NCBI GenBank assembly: GCA_024636405.1
Contig: JAGXHC010000021.1
Span: forward strand, 1 to 17,521
From: Sulfitobacter sp.
GTDB lineage: Bacteria > Pseudomonadota > Alphaproteobacteria > Rhodobacterales > Rhodobacteraceae
DNA: 17,521 nt
Reading direction: 5' to 3'
Below the pieces are notes generated by a model. That model was not told the DNA's origin. It did not search any database and worked only from the letters and a program-made list of their open reading frames with translations. Below are positions 7,519 through 14,976 of this stretch, piece after piece (position 1 is the stretch's first letter; every line of letters starts with the position of its first letter). The position numbers and the translations under genes were made by a program.

Positions 7519-8559
7519 TTACATATCCTGAAAGGTCTTCAGATAGGCGATGATGGCGTCGACATCCGTCTGTTTCTTCAGCCCGGCGAAACCCATCTTC
7601 GTGCCTTTGATGTATTTGCGGGGCGCGGCAAGAAATGCGGCCAATGTCTCATCCGTCCAGACCAGACCCTCGTCAGCCTGGGCAATCAGCGGTTTGGAGT
7701 ATTTGAACCCGTCAACCCCGCCTGCCGCATGGCCGAAAACGCCGTTCAGGATCGGGCCGGATCGGTTCTTGGCGCCCTCGCCCACCTGATGACAGGCCGA
7801 ACATTTGCGAAAAATCTTTTCACCGGCTGCGACAAGTTCAGGATCGATGCCGGGTACGTCAGGTTCGGGTATCATTTCTTCGGTTTCAGCGACGGCATTG
7901 ACCTCCGCCTCTTCAGCGACCCCGGTTTCTGCCTTCGCCGCGTCGGGCGTCACATCAAGCACCATGGCGCGCATCGTCACTTCGACGTTGTCCTTGCAGT
8001 CCGTCATGCAAGGCTCGCCCACCCACTGCGAAAACTCGGTCTCGATCCTGTTATCCACGATGAACCCGTCCGCATTTGGCAGTTCAAAGGCAGCAAAGTC
8101 GGCATCGGACAACACGAATTCATCGTCCACCAGATCATTGGAATAAAGGATGTAGGCCACGATGGCATATACTTCGTCCGGCTCAAGCGATTGCGCATTG
8201 CCGAAAGGCATTGAGCGGTTGATGTAGTCCCAGGCCGTCGAAAGATGCGGCCAGTAGCTGCCGACCGTCTTGACCGGATCCTTGCGGTCCAATGTATCCC
8301 AGCCGCCCGCCAGCTTGGGCCAGTTGCCCACACCTTCGGCAAAATCGCCGTGGCAGGACGCGCATTTGTCAGCAAAAACCACTTCGCCGGTCAGCACGTC
8401 ACCGGATCCCGGCGGCAGGCCCGTGCCATCGGGAGATACGTCCAGATTCCAGGCCGCAATCTCTTCGGGAAGCGCTGTGCGCCCCAGACCAAAAGGCTCT
8501 GCCATTGCAGGCGTCGCCAGCACGGTGAGCGCGGCCGCAACTTTAAGAAACTTCGACAT
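7519..8559 (-). CDS. soxD: Sulfane dehydrogenase cytochrome subunit SoxD (diheme c)
   Basis: This 346-residue periplasmic cytochrome accepts electrons from the molybdenum subunit SoxC during oxidation of the SoxY-bound sulfane sulfur. A signal peptide (MSKFLKVAAALTVLATPAMA) precedes a first heme site CASCH (66-70), an unusual CMTDC pair (184-188), an Ala/Glu-rich linker (about 205-232) and a second domain like cytochrome c2 with CSACH (253-257) and a likely axial Met322 (GTKMGF). The start at 8559 is chosen because GGAGG lies just before it and it begins the signal peptide; this puts the start inside soxC with a 17-base overlap. The length is slightly shorter than I recall for Paracoccus SoxD. 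It is the last classical sox structural gene of the strand. Confidence 0.95.
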   Translation of the reverse strand: MSKFLKVAAALTVLATPAMAEPFGLGRTALPEEIAAWNLDVSPDGTGLPPGSGDVLTGEVVFADKCASCHGDFAEGVGNWPKLAGGWDTLDRKDPVKTVGSYWPHLSTAWDYINRSMPFGNAQSLEPDEVYAIVAYILYSNDLVDDEFVLSDADFAAFELPNADGFIVDNRIETEFSQWVGEPCMTDCKDNVEVTMRAMVLDVTPDAAKAETGVAEEAEVNAVAETEEMIPEPDVPGIDPELVAAGEKIFRKCSACHQVGEGAKNRSGPILNGVFGHAAGGVDGFKYSKPLIAQADEGLVWTDETLAAFLAAPRKYIKGTKMGFAGLKKQTDVDAIIAYLKTFQDM

Positions 8560-9799
8560 TTTCCGCCTCCCCATCCGGGCGCACCCACCAGGTTTGAATA
8601 CAATTGTTGTGATAGACGGAATTTTCACCCCGAACGTCGCGCAGTTGCGTCTTTGTCGGCTGCACGTATCCGGTTTCATCCATCGCGCGCGATTGAAGGT
8701 ACATTTCTTCGCCGTTCCAATCGGTATCGAGATAGAACCGCGTCAATGCCATCCGTTCGCCCGGTTTGGCCAGTCGCGCTGTCTCCCATGTATTGCCGCC
8801 ATCCTTGGACACATCGACACGCGCGATGGCACCGCGCCCGGACCATGCCAACCCGGAGATGACCAAAGGTCCGTTGCCGTGTGTGATCGGTGACTGCGGA
8901 CTGGGGGAGGTGACGACCGATTTCGCGTCCATCGCCCATGTCCATTTGCGCGAAATACCGTTCTCCAGCGTGTCGGTGTATTTGCTGGTTTCTTCACGAC
9001 TTTCTACCGGGCCATCCATGACCTCGATCCGGCGGATCCACTTGACCCACATGTTGCCTTCCCAGCCGGGCACGACAAGCCGGACAGGATAGCCATGCTC
9101 TTTTCGCAGCGCCTCGCCATTGGCCTTGAACGCGACCAGCACGTCGTCCAGCGCCTTTTCCATCGGGATGGAGCGCCCATTTGAAGACGCATCGGCCCCT
9201 TCGACATAGACCCATTTGCCCGCCGTATTGTACCCGGCCTCTTCCAGCAGGGTCCGCAGCGGCACGCCGGTATATTCCATGTTGTGGATCATGCCGTGGG
9301 TGAACTGCGCGCCATTCAATTGGGCACCGGCCCATTCCATTCCGGTATTCGCGGCACATTCGCAAAAATAGACATGGTTTTCGCGCGGAAACCGCTCCAG
9401 ATCGGCGTAGGAGAAAACGATCGGACGCTCCACCAAGCCATTGATCATCAGCCGGTAATCTTCTTTCTTCAACTCGATCGCGCCCGAATGGTGCCGCTCA
9501 AACGCGCAGCCCTGCGGCGTTATCGTCCCATCAAGCGCATGGATCGGGGTGAAGTTGATCGAACTGATGGTGTCAGCGGTCAACCATTCCACATTGCGGC
9601 GGATGACATCCGCCTCATATTCGATCGGCAGACCGTATGGCGAGGCATCAACACCCTCGCCAAGTCCCTGCGCCCAAGGCTGAACTTGCGTGATCAGAGG
9701 GTCCGGCGTTTCCGCTCTGGCCACTCCGGCGACAGTGGCCGCAGCACCTGTCACCAAGCTTTGGGCCAAAAACGCCCTGCGTGACGTGCGCTTTGTCAT
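8543..9799 (-). CDS. soxC: Sulfane dehydrogenase molybdopterin subunit SoxC
   Basis: This 418-residue protein belongs to the sulfite-oxidase family of molybdenum enzymes; with SoxD it oxidises the sulfane sulfur left on SoxY, a six-electron step. A twin-arginine signal (MTKRTSRRAFLAQS) fits export of the folded, cofactor-loaded protein. The likely molybdenum-ligand cysteine is Cys148 in CECAANTGMEW, where sulfite oxidases have CAGNRR. The dimerisation half includes VRLVVPGWEGNMWVKWIRRIEV-like sequence (about residues 240-262), typical of SoxC. It is preceded by the DsrE-like gene (46 bases away) and overlaps soxD by 17 bases, so both subunits are made together. The presence of soxCD predicts complete oxidation of thiosulfate to sulfate without sulfur globules. 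Confidence 0.97.
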   Translation of the reverse strand: MTKRTSRRAFLAQSLVTGAAATVAGVARAETPDPLITQVQPWAQGLGEGVDASPYGLPIEYEADVIRRNVEWLTADTISSINFTPIHALDGTITPQGCAFERHHSGAIELKKEDYRLMINGLVERPIVFSYADLERFPRENHVYFCECAANTGMEWAGAQLNGAQFTHGMIHNMEYTGVPLRTLLEEAGYNTAGKWVYVEGADASSNGRSIPMEKALDDVLVAFKANGEALRKEHGYPVRLVVPGWEGNMWVKWIRRIEVMDGPVESREETSKYTDTLENGISRKWTWAMDAKSVVTSPSPQSPITHGNGPLVISGLAWSGRGAIARVDVSKDGGNTWETARLAKPGERMALTRFYLDTDWNGEEMYLQSRAMDETGYVQPTKTQLRDVRGENSVYHNNCIQTWWVRPDGEAENVEVS

Positions 9800-9845
9800 G
9801 GGTATCTCCGTATCTTGTTACGCGTCAGGATGTTTCAGGCAGTGA

Positions 9846-10280
9846 TCAGGGGCGGATATAGCTGTATCCTTCCTCCTGAAGAGAAATCAGGCGCACGACG
9901 CCCGATGGCACCATCTTGGCTTCATCCAGCAGCGAAATCTCCGCGCCGGCCTTCTTGGTCATGCCGTCCAGCGTGTTCTGACACGCGGCAAACGTCAGGT
10001 TTTCCATTTCCAGCGACATGGCGGAAATGCGGTCGGCCACAGGGCTTTTGCCTTCGATCAGCATGTTCAAACCGGGGCCGTAAGTGACCACTTCGACCAC
10101 GACAGTATCGCCCTGCTCTTCATAATAACTGGTCAAATTCGCCACATTGTTGAGCGCCATGTTCATCACCTGGGGATCGTTTTCATCAACATGGACCGCG
10201 ACGCGGTGGGTCACGCCTTCGGCATAGGCTGCGGTGGACAAAGCGACGCCGAGAATGGCGGCTGTGAGTACATTTTTCAT
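9846..10280 (-). CDS. Exported DsrE-like protein in the sox cluster
   Basis: This 144-residue protein has a Sec signal (MKNVLTAAILGVALSTAAYA, cleaved near 20), then a single small DsrE/DsrF-like domain: RVAVHVDENDP, ALNNVANLTSYYE, VEVVTYGPGLNML and the cysteine of FAACQNTLDG at Cys100. In characterised DsrE proteins a single cysteine in this place carries a persulfide between sulfur-transfer partners. Here the domain would be periplasmic, between soxB (30 bases upstream) and soxC (46 bases downstream). It may bind or pass on sulfane sulfur near SoxYZ or SoxCD; that is inference. A good AAGGA ribosome site precedes the ATG. Known DsrE family members are mostly cytoplasmic, so an exported one is unusual, though similar genes occur in other sox loci. 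Confidence 0.85.
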   Translation of the reverse strand: MKNVLTAAILGVALSTAAYAEGVTHRVAVHVDENDPQVMNMALNNVANLTSYYEEQGDTVVVEVVTYGPGLNMLIEGKSPVADRISAMSLEMENLTFAACQNTLDGMTKKAGAEISLLDEAKMVPSGVVRLISLQEEGYSYIRP

Positions 10281-10310
10281 GGGTGCAGTTCCTTTTTGTT
10301 CGCCGCGAGA

Positions 10311-12008
10311 CTAAATGCCGGCGACCTGGACGCTATTGTTTGGGTCGAGCGTGACGGTGCCCTGTTTTCGGATGTGGTTTTCGACGACATCCCAGATCGG
10401 CGGCCCTTCGGTGCCTTCATTGACCGACGCCCAACCGGCAACCTGATAAGATCTGGCGGGGTCAATCATTTCGCCGGTCTTGAGCAGGGTCATTTCGGTG
10501 ATCCGCTGGCCTTGCGGTTTGGTGATGTCGATGCGGTAGCCCAACCCGCCGGTGCGCACCATATCGCCGCCTTGCTGGTAATAGGGGTCGGGATTGAACA
10601 GGTTATCGGCCACGTCTTCCAATACCACATGCAGGAATTCTCCTGTCATTTCTGTGCGGTACGCCTCTGGGTAAGTCATGGAGGTGACGTTCCAGATGTC
10701 TTCCCGCGTGATATCCTGCCCCGGCAGCAGCGATGGTCCCCAGCGCACACCGGGGCTGAGTGCAATCTCTGCCTCCCGCTCTGACAGCAGCGCGTCGCAG
10801 ATCAGATCATCCCACGTGCCGTTGAAATTGCCCCGACGGTACAAAAGGTCGCCGGTCTGGCCGATGACTTCGGTCAAATCTGTCTCAAAGGGGGCGCGCT
10901 GTTCGTCGATGACGGAAGCAACCTCTGGATCAGGCGCGATCACGTCGGAAAATATCGGGATCAGCTTGTGACGAAAGCCCATCATGCGCCCGTTCTGAAT
11001 GTCCAGATCGACGCGGCTGACGAATTTGCCGTTTGACCCTGACGCAACAATGATGGTGTCGCCCACCAGCACCGGTTCGGGCAGCGCATCATGGGTATGG
11101 CCGGACAGGATCACATCGATGCCGGTCACAATGCCTGCCATCTTCTTGTCCACGTCAAACCCATTATGGCTAAGCAGAACGACCAGTTCCGCACCTTGGG
11201 CGCGCACTTCGTCCACCATTTCCTGCATATGCTCATCACGGATGCCAAAAGCATATTCCGGGAACATCCAGCCGGGGTTGGCAATTGGCATATAGGGGAA
11301 TGCCTGGCCGATTACCGCAACCTTAACACCACCGCGTTCAAAGAATTTATACGGGGGGAAAAGCTCGGCTGGTTCGTCCCATTCGGCGTCAAAGATATTC
11401 TGCCCAAGCGCTGCAAAGGGCAATGCGCCGACCAGTTCCTGCACCCGCTCAGATCCCAGCGTGAATTCCCAGTGAAATGTCATCGCGTCGGGTTTAAGCG
11501 CGTTCATCACGTTGACCATGTCCTGGCCTTTGGTGTGAAAACAGGTGTAGCTGCCATGCCAGGTATCGCCACCATCCAGCAAAAGGGCATCTGGCCGCTC
11601 GGAACGGATCTGATTGATGACGGTTGCAACGCGGTCAAGTCCGCCAACCTTGCCATACCCCTTGGCAAGGGCCGAAAAATCACCCGAGCTCATGGCGTAA
11701 TGCGACGGCGATCCGTCTTCGATGCCGTAAAGCTTGCGAAAATCGGCGCCGGTGACATGCGGCACTGCGCCCTTGTTGTCCCCCACGCCGATATTCACCG
11801 AAGGTTCGCGAAAATAGATTGGCTTGAGCTGTGCGTGGATGTCCGTGACATGGATCAGCGACACATTGCCGAACGTCTCAAACTGCAAAAGCTGGTCTTG
11901 GGTCAGCGATTGCTGTGCTGCCACCCGTGCCCAATTGCCGAAGCCCGAACCGCCAAGTACTGCACTTGCGGCCATGCCTGTCTGAAGAAAATCGCGACGT
12001 GAGATCAT
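10311..12008 (-). CDS. soxB: Sulfate thiol esterase (thiosulfohydrolase) SoxB
   Basis: This 565-residue periplasmic enzyme of the 5'-nucleotidase/metallophosphatase superfamily hydrolyses the terminal sulfonate from SoxY-cysteine-S-sulfonate-type intermediates, releasing sulfate. A twin-arginine signal (MISRRDFLQTGMAAS) is followed by metal-site motifs HVTDIHA (53-59), LDGGDTWHGS (144-153), FHWEFTLG (178-185), LSHNGFD (279-285) and GHTHDA (303-308). These are the blocks on which SoxB primers and trees are usually based. The length is full for the family. The ribosome site is weak (GGAA repeats about 8-14 bases upstream). The gene lies 95 bases below soxA, behind a strong terminator-like hairpin and a candidate operator, so its expression may be partly independent. 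Confidence 0.97.
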   Translation of the reverse strand: MISRRDFLQTGMAASAVLGGSGFGNWARVAAQQSLTQDQLLQFETFGNVSLIHVTDIHAQLKPIYFREPSVNIGVGDNKGAVPHVTGADFRKLYGIEDGSPSHYAMSSGDFSALAKGYGKVGGLDRVATVINQIRSERPDALLLDGGDTWHGSYTCFHTKGQDMVNVMNALKPDAMTFHWEFTLGSERVQELVGALPFAALGQNIFDAEWDEPAELFPPYKFFERGGVKVAVIGQAFPYMPIANPGWMFPEYAFGIRDEHMQEMVDEVRAQGAELVVLLSHNGFDVDKKMAGIVTGIDVILSGHTHDALPEPVLVGDTIIVASGSNGKFVSRVDLDIQNGRMMGFRHKLIPIFSDVIAPDPEVASVIDEQRAPFETDLTEVIGQTGDLLYRRGNFNGTWDDLICDALLSEREAEIALSPGVRWGPSLLPGQDITREDIWNVTSMTYPEAYRTEMTGEFLHVVLEDVADNLFNPDPYYQQGGDMVRTGGLGYRIDITKPQGQRITEMTLLKTGEMIDPARSYQVAGWASVNEGTEGPPIWDVVENHIRKQGTVTLDPNNSVQVAGI

Positions 12009-12034
12009 GTCAGTTCCATTCCGGCACCATACAT

Positions 12035-12050
12035 ATGCGCGTTATTGAAT
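12035..12050 (-). promoter_or_regulatory. Candidate SoxR-type operator upstream of soxB
   Basis: On the minus strand this reads ATTC, eight bases (AATAACGC), then GCAT, so one half-site is intact and the other degenerate. The half-site plus AATAA matches the start of the dyad at 3849-3864. Read on the plus strand, the 24 bases at 12029-12052 agree at 18 positions, in register, with 15741-15764 in the soxV-soxS divergent promoter. It lies 27 bases before the soxB ATG and just after the terminator-like hairpin. I found no convincing -35/-10 pair here. Confidence 0.35.
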
Positions 12051-12055
12051 GTTTT

Positions 12056-12096
12056 CAGGAAAAGAAAGCCCCGTCGGTATACTCCGACGGGGCCTT
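12056..12096 (-). terminator. Intrinsic terminator or attenuator between soxA and soxB
   Basis: On the minus strand, 10 bases past the soxA stop, GCCCCGTCGG (12093-12084) pairs perfectly with CCGACGGGGC (12077-12068) across the loop AGTATA; flanking A-U and G-U pairs extend the stem to 13. The 3' side is followed by TTTCTTTTCC. This is the form of a Rho-independent terminator. Because soxB and soxCD follow, it may act as a partial terminator that sets the ratio of SoxXYZA to SoxBCD, or as a full stop if soxB has its own promoter. Confidence 0.8.
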
Positions 12097-12103
12097 CAGA
12101 TTT

Positions 12104-12958
12104 CTAGTTTCGGACGGACGGACCTTCAACCGAAAGGCCGTTGCCGCGCGATCCCACGTAAAGCTCCAGTGCCACAAACTCGGGGCTGCCGGGCTTGAAG
12201 GTTTCGGCACGGGTGTCACGAATACACCCTTTGAAACGATCATGCGGCGCGTTCAGCTTGGTGTTTTTCAGGCGGTAAACCGGAAAGCCGTTGATCTGTC
12301 CCTGGCTCAGGTGGTCGGCGCGGATCATGTTGCCATAGTTGTCTTCGTGGCAGTTGGCGCAGGACAGTTCAAGCTGACCATAACGCGTATAATACATCTC
12401 TTTGCCCTGCTCCCACGTCGATTGCGCCGGACCGTCGATGGCCACATTGACGGGATTGCCCCGCGCCACAGAGGCCAGCAATGCGGTCATGTTAACCATC
12501 TCGCCTGCATTGTACTTCCAAGGCTCGGCACCCATGCGGTTTTCACGGCAATCGTTGATCTGCATCTCAAGCGTGCGGACCTCGCCTGCTGCTTCGACAA
12601 ATTTGGGATAGACCGGGCGCACTTCGGACATCTCGGACGCGGCACCATGGCAATCCGCACAGGACTTGCCCTCGGAGCCATCAGCCGCATTCCAATCGTC
12701 CCGCGCCTTTTCAACAAAGATCATGCCGGGGTTGTCGAAATCGTCCATCTCCATCGCGCGGGTTTCCGTACCGCGAAACAGCCAGCCTGACATCACTTCG
12801 TCCATCGCATCCGATACATGATCGGGCGCGGCAATACGCGTTACAATCTCGGTTTCGCCGTTGATGATCAGCGTGTCGTCTACCGGGTCGGCCAAGGCGC
12901 TGGTCGCGGCAATGACCGCTGCAGCACAAACGCACATCCGTTGTCTCAAATTAAACAT
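12104..12958 (-). CDS. soxA: Diheme cytochrome c SoxA (L-cysteine S-thiosulfotransferase subunit)
   Basis: This 284-residue periplasmic protein is the catalytic subunit of SoxXA, which oxidatively couples thiosulfate to the SoxY cysteine. A signal peptide (to about residue 23) is followed by heme sites CADCH (100-104) and CANCH (200-204). Cys137 sits in INDCREN, and Cys245 in KGCIRDTR is in the place of the active-site cysteine that ligates the catalytic heme. The C-terminal run FVALELYVGSRGNGL is typical. Two CxxCH sites put it with the two-heme type of Paracoccus and Rhodovulum, not the single-heme type. The ATG follows GGGAGGG at a good distance. It sits 27 bases after soxZ and is followed by a strong hairpin, so it may be the last gene of a soxVW-XYZA transcript. 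Confidence 0.97.
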   Translation of the reverse strand: MFNLRQRMCVCAAAVIAATSALADPVDDTLIINGETEIVTRIAAPDHVSDAMDEVMSGWLFRGTETRAMEMDDFDNPGMIFVEKARDDWNAADGSEGKSCADCHGAASEMSEVRPVYPKFVEAAGEVRTLEMQINDCRENRMGAEPWKYNAGEMVNMTALLASVARGNPVNVAIDGPAQSTWEQGKEMYYTRYGQLELSCANCHEDNYGNMIRADHLSQGQINGFPVYRLKNTKLNAPHDRFKGCIRDTRAETFKPGSPEFVALELYVGSRGNGLSVEGPSVRN

Positions 12959-12985
12959 GTTAGTCCCTCCCGTGACCGACGACAG

Positions 12986-13315
12986 TTAGCCGATGGCAAT
13001 TTTCTTACTCTCTTCGTAGACGTCACCGTCATCATCGTACCAAGTGAATTTGAACTCGCCGGCCTCTGGCACAAGCGCTTCGAATTCGAGATATGGATTT
13101 GTCGAAATTGCTGGTTCCAGCGTAATATCCACCACGTTCTCACCGTTGAATTCGCAGGTAAAGCGGTTGATGATCGAGCGGGGAATAAGGTTTCCGTCAT
13201 CATCTTTGCGCTGACCGGATTCCATTTTGTGGCTGATCAGCGTCTTGATCAGGATCGCCTCACCGGCAGCCGCCGTTTTCGGTACTTTGACGCGGGGTTT
13301 TACACCTGATGCCAT
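12986..13315 (-). CDS. soxZ: Sulfur carrier complex subunit SoxZ
   Basis: This 109-residue protein partners SoxY in the SoxYZ carrier that holds the substrate throughout the cycle. It has no signal peptide, as expected, because SoxZ is exported in complex with the Tat-targeted SoxY. Family marks include RVKVPKTAAAGEAILIKTLISH near the start, RSIINRFTCEFNGE (about 46-59) and the end EFKFTWYDDDGDVYE (about 87-101). The length is normal for the family (about 105-110). The ATG follows GAGGAG. It is 23 bases downstream of soxY, with soxA 27 bases further on. Confidence 0.97.
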   Translation of the reverse strand: MASGVKPRVKVPKTAAAGEAILIKTLISHKMESGQRKDDDGNLIPRSIINRFTCEFNGENVVDITLEPAISTNPYLEFEALVPEAGEFKFTWYDDDGDVYEESKKIAIG

Positions 13316-13338
13316 TTTAATAAACTCCTCTTGAAGCT

Positions 13339-13755
13339 TCAGCCGCCGCAGCCGCCGATTGTGACCTTGACCGTGCTCGTTGCTTTTGCAAACGAACCAT
13401 CGGCCAACTTGGCGATCGCCACCACGTCCTGCGTTCCAGCAAGCCGTATGCGCGTGGACGCCGTTTGCGAAGCGGCCAGCGGGCCAAATTTGAATGTCGC
13501 CACGTTTGGCGTCGGGTTGCCCATCGCGAGAACAAGGATTTCCGTTGCACCCGGCGCGGAAACCTCGATCGGGACGGTATTGCCGTTTTCAGCAATTTCC
13601 GGCGCGGTCAACGTCACCCCGTCGGCACCCATTTCAGCGCCGCCTGTGAAGGCCGCGATGGCGTCTTCGCCGGCGGCGGATACGCGGATCGGCAGCGCCA
13701 GCGCGGCAAACGCGCCGACACCAATCACAAGCGCCTTACGTCGTGTCAGTTCCAT
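13339..13755 (-). CDS. soxY: Sulfur carrier protein SoxY
   Basis: This 138-residue protein carries the pathway intermediates covalently on a cysteine at its C-terminal swinging arm. The arm is intact here as GGCGG at residues 134-138, with Cys136 as the attachment site. A twin-arginine signal (MELTRRKALVIGVG) directs export together with SoxZ. The mature part has the immunoglobulin-like pattern of SoxY (TLTAPEIAENGNTVPIEV, MGNPTPNVATFKFGP, TRIRLAGTQDVVAIAK-like blocks). The ATG follows AGGAGA. A small hairpin lies in the gap to soxX upstream. Length and motifs are fully consistent with a functional carrier. Confidence 0.97.
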   Translation of the reverse strand: MELTRRKALVIGVGAFAALALPIRVSAAGEDAIAAFTGGAEMGADGVTLTAPEIAENGNTVPIEVSAPGATEILVLAMGNPTPNVATFKFGPLAASQTASTRIRLAGTQDVVAIAKLADGSFAKATSTVKVTIGGCGG

Positions 13756-13776
13756 CTGTCATTCTCCTGAGTCAAA

Positions 13777-13788
13777 TCCCTTGCGGGA
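13777..13788 (-). other. GNRA-tetraloop hairpin in the soxX-soxY gap
   Basis: On the minus strand, four bases past the soxX stop, TCCC pairs with GGGA around the tetraloop GCAA, and an adjacent G-U pair can extend the stem to five. There is no long T-run behind it. It may stabilise or mark the end of the soxX part of the message; it is too short to call a terminator. Confidence 0.3.
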
Positions 13789-13792
13789 CAGG

Positions 13793-14263
13793 TCATTCCT
13801 TGAGGGTGGCCAGATAGGCCACCACATCTTCAACTTGCTGCGCAGTCAGAAGCGGGCCAAAGGTTTCGTCGGCAGCATCGCCGGTATAGGCGTTGCCGGG
13901 CCGGATAAAGCCGTCGACCTTGTAAAAGGACGGCATCATCGAATCTTCGAACATCATCTTCGCGTTCGCAACAATTCCGCGCAATTCGGCTTCTGTCCAG
14001 CGGCCCCCGGCACCATCGAGCATGGGACCGATTTCACCTTGAAACGGGACTTCGGCCAGATCGCTGACCTGGTGGCAAGCGACGCAATTGCCCTGCCCCT
14101 TGTCGCCGACGATCACACGTCCGTTGGCGGCATCACCCGGCGTACCGGTCAGGGATTCTGCCACCGAACCGTCGGTATAGCTCACGGCGGTGGGCGCAAC
14201 TTCGGCCCCTGCTGCGAAAGCAGTTCCAACTGAAACGATAGCTGCAATTATGGAAACTCTCAT
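13793..14263 (-). CDS. soxX: Monoheme cytochrome c SoxX
   Basis: This 156-residue periplasmic cytochrome is the electron-accepting subunit of SoxXA. A signal peptide (MRVSIIAAIVSVGTAFAAGA) is followed by one heme site CVACH (60-64) and a methionine-containing block EDSMMPSFY (about 106-114) that should give the second axial ligand. The C-terminus (LTAQQVEDVVAYLATLKE) is a typical class I cytochrome c end. The ATG at 14263 is chosen over an in-frame start six codons upstream because GGAGG lies four bases before it and it begins the signal. Downstream are soxY, soxZ and soxA. The 128-base region in front holds a promoter and a perfect dyad. Confidence 0.96.
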   Translation of the reverse strand: MRVSIIAAIVSVGTAFAAGAEVAPTAVSYTDGSVAESLTGTPGDAANGRVIVGDKGQGNCVACHQVSDLAEVPFQGEIGPMLDGAGGRWTEAELRGIVANAKMMFEDSMMPSFYKVDGFIRPGNAYTGDAADETFGPLLTAQQVEDVVAYLATLKE

Positions 14264-14279
14264 GCGTCCTCCCCTACAC

Positions 14280-14307
14280 ATTGTATTTATACTGTACCCT
14301 ATGTCAC
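14280..14307 (-). promoter_or_regulatory. Candidate promoter for soxX
   Basis: On the minus strand GTGACA (-35, 14302-14307; five of six consensus bases) and TACAAT (-10, 14280-14285; five of six) are 16 bases apart and would start transcription close to the soxX ribosome site. An alternative -10, TATACT (14325-14330), abuts the dyad at 14330-14349 but has only a poor -35. Which is used cannot be settled from sequence. Confidence 0.4.
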
Positions 14308-14329
14308 CGCTGCCTCGGCACGCAAGTAT

Positions 14330-14349
14330 AAATTCCTAAATCCGAATTT
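14330..14349. promoter_or_regulatory. Candidate SoxR operator between soxW and soxX
   Basis: AAATTC and GAATTT form a perfect 6-base inverted repeat with an 8-base spacer (CTAAATCC), the best dyad in the window. Published work on sox clusters (Paracoccus, Pseudaminobacter) places SoxR binding in the soxW-soxX and soxS-soxV gaps, which matches this location. The ATTC-N8-GAAT layout also fits the operators of related ArsR-family sulfur sensors as I recall them. Binding itself is inferred. Confidence 0.6.
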
Positions 14350-14391
14350 GTTTTTCCTCAAATCCGACGCAATCGCCCCTTTGGGCAGCAA

Positions 14392-14961
14392 TCATTCGGT
14401 AGCGCGTTCTTTTATCCGCCGTGCGTGGTAGCGCTGAAAATCTTCTTCGGACCCCAAATCATAGCGTTTTTCGACCACCCATGTCAGCATATCCAGCGTG
14501 GTGCCTGCCGAAAATGCGCCTGGCATCACGGCAACGGCCGCGGATTGTGCGCTTTGACCCTCTTTGATTTCTTCGGGCAGGAACATGATTGAGGGGGTGA
14601 AAAGCAGACCCCATTTCCGGGTCGCCTGCTTCTCGGACAGGACCTCACCGTCAAGGTCGGTCATGTCGGTATCGCCATGCAGGTTCATCTGCACCACAAA
14701 GAAATTCTCGCGGATATACGAGGCGATGTCTTCGCGCGGGAAGACCTCCTTGTGCATCTTTGCGCAGTAGATACAGCCCCGTTGTTCGACCATGACCATC
14801 AGCCGTTTGCCTTCGGCGTTGGCGTCGGCAAGATCCTCGTTCAGATCCTTGAATGTGTCGCGCATCCAATCGGTCTTGTGCAGACCGTCGTCCCCGATCG
14901 TTTCTGCATGCAGTGGAATGCTGATGCAAAGTGCCAGCAAAGTCATAATGATACGTGTCAC
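14392..14961 (-). CDS. soxW: Periplasmic thioredoxin SoxW
   Basis: This 189-residue thioredoxin-fold protein has a signal peptide (MTRIIMTLLALCISIPLHA) and a redox-active pair in CIYC (Cys63, Cys66), followed by an FTPS cis-proline region (about residues 120-124). In known sox clusters SoxW receives electrons from membrane SoxV and reduces periplasmic thiols or disulfides. The start is probably GTG 14961, 15 bases after soxV, because GGAAGGA stands nine bases before it; an in-frame ATG five codons later (14946) has no ribosome site. It is followed by the 128-base soxX promoter region, so it belongs to the soxV transcript. Confidence 0.93.
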   Translation of the reverse strand: MTRIIMTLLALCISIPLHAETIGDDGLHKTDWMRDTFKDLNEDLADANAEGKRLMVMVEQRGCIYCAKMHKEVFPREDIASYIRENFFVVQMNLHGDTDMTDLDGEVLSEKQATRKWGLLFTPSIMFLPEEIKEGQSAQSAAVAVMPGAFSAGTTLDMLTWVVEKRYDLGSEEDFQRYHARRIKERATE

Positions 14962-14976
14962 AAGCAGGGTCCTTCC

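Noticed and set aside
11091..12002. 303-codon plus-strand frame opposite soxB
   Set aside because: The composition is that of a codon-position shadow, and soxB on the other strand has all family motifs.
14375..14386. Short GCCC/GGGC hairpin after soxW
   Set aside because: A four-base stem without a T-run is too weak for a terminator.
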